From Sinomonas atrocyanea (GTDB lineage Bacteria; Actinomycetota; Actinomycetes; Actinomycetales; Micrococcaceae), in contig NZ_JAUSTE010000009.1 of assembly GCF_030812675.1 (NCBI RefSeq), positions 124,001 through 188,000 on the forward strand: a DNA stretch of 64,000 nt, written 5' to 3'. Below are positions 63,201 through 64,000 of the stretch, one piece after another; the first letter of the stretch is position 1; each line of letters starts with the position of its first letter. Made by a program: the position numbers and the translations under genes. The notes below the pieces were generated by a model that worked only from the letters and a program-made list of their open reading frames with translations, did not search any database and was not told the origin of the DNA.

Positions 63201-64000
63201 GAAATTCCTCCTCCAGCTCACAGGCGACAGCTCCCTCATCGCGCACTATCTTCGGCTGGTCGGCTACAAGATGCCGGATTTGGTGCAGACCGGCTCCAAC
63301 TTTGGCCCCGAGGTCAAGCATGAAAGCCCCTTCGCCTGCACGGTAGGGAGCGGCACGATGGTCGCGGATGGCCTGTCAGTCATGAGCGCGCAGTTCTCGA
63401 GCAGCTCGTTCCGGATTTCGCCGGTGTCAATCAGCGCGGGAAGCTTCTTGGGGAACAACGTCCATTACCCTCCGGACGCCAAGGCCGGGGACAACTGCCT
63501 CCTCGCCACCAAGGCGATGGTTCCGCTCGACGGACCTCTTCGGCAGAACGTCGGACTCCTGGGGTCGCCGAGCTTCGAGATCCCGCGGAGCGTCCAGTCC
63601 GACGCCGCCTTTGACGAGCTCAAGAGCGGACCTGCATTCACGGCCGCGCTGAGGGCGAAGAATTGGCACAATGCCGTGACGATCCTGCTCTTCCTGCTGG
63701 CGCGCGAAGGATACACCTTCGCGACCTTGCTGATCGGCACTTTTGCCCTGACAATCGACCGGGCTCAGGCCGTGCTGACGGCAACAGGGGCGGTCCTGGC
63801 GATCTTCCTCTTCACCATCTGCTATTACGCGGTGGTCGAATGCGCTGGCCGCGGATTCCGCCGGCTCGTGCCAAAGTTCTGCTCGATCTATCAGCGCGAA
63901 TTCTGGCAGCACGAGCGCTTCTGGAAGCTCGGCAACGACGCCTACATGATGGCGTTGAACGGTACGCCGTTCAAAGGGGCGCTCTGGAGGATCCTGGGTG
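60238..64000 (+). CDS. Poly-lysine-synthetase-like NRPS with membrane terminal domain (partial)
   Basis: At least 1254 codons; the frame is open at the window end. Adenylation domain 60-545: YIIYTSGSTGRPKGVAVEH, FDFSVEEIWVPWMSGATLV, NVYGPTEATVTATW, YRTGDLGRINADGEIEYHGR and DKVDRR. Carrier protein about 560-625 with attachment Ser590 (LGASSITM). Then membrane helices (about 653-722, 887-957, 1145-1200) around two left-handed beta-helix-like segments (about 765-860 and 1015-1120), the arrangement of the NRPS terminal domain in epsilon-poly-L-lysine synthetase. An acidic Glu in the FDFSVEE substrate motif suits a basic amino acid. AGGAGG overlaps the aminotransferase stop. Confidence 0.85.
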   Translation, partial: MPKHLATREAPARAGSGDSSPRGNVLLAASGDDGIRWRPGERLETLFEEACDRLRDAGHGDRLAVDAGGLTLTYDQLDAWTNRLARRLRARGVRAGDRLALLFDQPVFTYAAMLAVLKAHAAYVPLDVAFPPERLSYIMDDAGVTTLLSQSHLRDVVPEGTARAVYLDEEEATIGSESPWRLSGDERGPEQDQLAYIIYTSGSTGRPKGVAVEHASICNFVRVAAGVYGIQADDRVYQGMTTAFDFSVEEIWVPWMSGATLVPKDGSTSLVGIELAEFLQRRTVTALCCVPTLLSTIEDDVPGLRFLLVSGEACPPDLVERWHRPERRFLNVYGPTEATVTATWSVVDPHRAPTLGTPLPTYAAVILDVESNSTVGAGELGEIGLAGVGLARGYVNRPDLTQKAFIPDFLDLPDNPSHRIYRTGDLGRINADGEIEYHGRIDSQVKVHGYRIELAEVESVILQVPGVAQAAVVTHEPSPGVVELAAYYSRRRDGGSVEPAVVRDHLRRALPAYMRPAFLQELDAFPLLPSDKVDRRRLPPPGRRGDAAAPAPAPPATDREAKLAGALAEALGEPTVSVEADFFADLGASSITMARFCAIVRKDPGLVPVSMKDIYLHPTVRSLAMSTPSAPAPAAAAAASPLTPTAPPRATTFQYVLCGTLQALTYVLGAFLAGFGMATGFQYLSAAADPLDRWLRATLFGGVVYAALCLLPVAAKWLIIGRWRTTEFPVWSMRYFRFWLVRAVIRSSPMRLLAGSPLYVLYLRALGARIGRGATVFTTEVPVCTDLLTVAARTVVRKDASLNCYRALDGMIQTGTVTVGEGAVIGEATVVDLGARVGDYAQLGHASALYAGQAIPDHQSWHGSPAQPCAVDYSGAPPAPCGTARRFLYGAWNLVFTVLLVIPAGTSVAMVLVPLAVDAAGVDTGNLAYYLRLLGIASLVLTGLIAALLLSIAVVPRVMNLLLRPGTVYPLYGLHYGLHRAIGRLTNLKFLLQLTGDSSLIAHYLRLVGYKMPDLVQTGSNFGPEVKHESPFACTVGSGTMVADGLSVMSAQFSSSSFRISPVSISAGSFLGNNVHYPPDAKAGDNCLLATKAMVPLDGPLRQNVGLLGSPSFEIPRSVQSDAAFDELKSGPAFTAALRAKNWHNAVTILLFLLAREGYTFATLLIGTFALTIDRAQAVLTATGAVLAIFLFTICYYAVVECAGRGFRRLVPKFCSIYQREFWQHERFWKLGNDAYMMALNGTPFKGALWRILG

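Overview
The window is very high-GC DNA with strong G/C bias at third codon positions, many GTG starts, many ATGA/GTGA stop-start overlaps and several genes that look leaderless. The gene content (a split C50 carotenoid cyclase crtYe/crtYf with crtEb, a urease operon, catBC, MerR-type SoxR, FCD-type GntR regulators) fits an actinobacterium of the Micrococcaceae, Arthrobacter- or Sinomonas-like. The genus is an inference from synteny only. No rRNA, tRNA or CRISPR array was seen.

Layout. 0-2 kb: end of a catechol ortho-cleavage locus (catB, catC) and a MarR regulator. 2-8.5 kb: short-chain dehydrogenase with a small coupled gene, aldose-1-epimerase, a GH15 hydrolase behind a palindrome-rich promoter, a DUF347 membrane protein and an aldo/keto reductase. 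8.5-22 kb: pigment and photoprotection block. An MmpL transporter, an NAD-binding/DUF2867 protein and a TspO-like protein run leftward, and crtE-B-I-Ye-Yf-Eb-photolyase run rightward as one tightly overlapped operon, followed by a MarR regulator and a GAF-SpoIIE phosphatase. 22-27.7 kb: less GC-biased accessory stretch with small enzymes, a GT51 transglycosylase, an acetyltransferase, a LysM protein, degraded fragments and an inverted pair of about 30-bp repeats at its edges. 27.7-32.8 kb: complete urease operon ureABCEFGD. 32.8-34.8 kb: RNase Z, SoxR and a flavin reductase-like gene behind a near-ideal SoxR box. 35-35.6 kb: frameshifted resolvase relic. 35.9-43 kb: leftward operon for a three-component Rieske dioxygenase with transporter, dehydrogenase and two unknown small proteins, controlled by a divergent IclR gene. 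43.5-47.8 kb: DipZ-like redox protein, a secreted coiled-coil protein and a covalent-flavin oxidase. 47.9-51.8 kb: gluconate-type kinase, transporter and GntR regulator, with a homoserine-dehydrogenase-like gene coupled to the regulator. 51.8-58 kb: a second GntR gene and an operon (MFS, FAD amine oxidase, DapA-like lyase, aldehyde dehydrogenase) behind two copies of TTTGATCAAA, ending at a strong hairpin.

58.1 kb to the end: the most interesting locus. A stand-alone protein resembling the regulatory (ACT) half of aspartokinase, a diaminobutyrate-type aminotransferase, and a poly-lysine-synthetase-like enzyme (adenylation, carrier, membrane segments with two left-handed beta-helix-like parts) that runs off the window. 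Together they suggest synthesis of a cationic homopoly(amino acid), most simply poly-diaminobutyrate made from aspartate semialdehyde.
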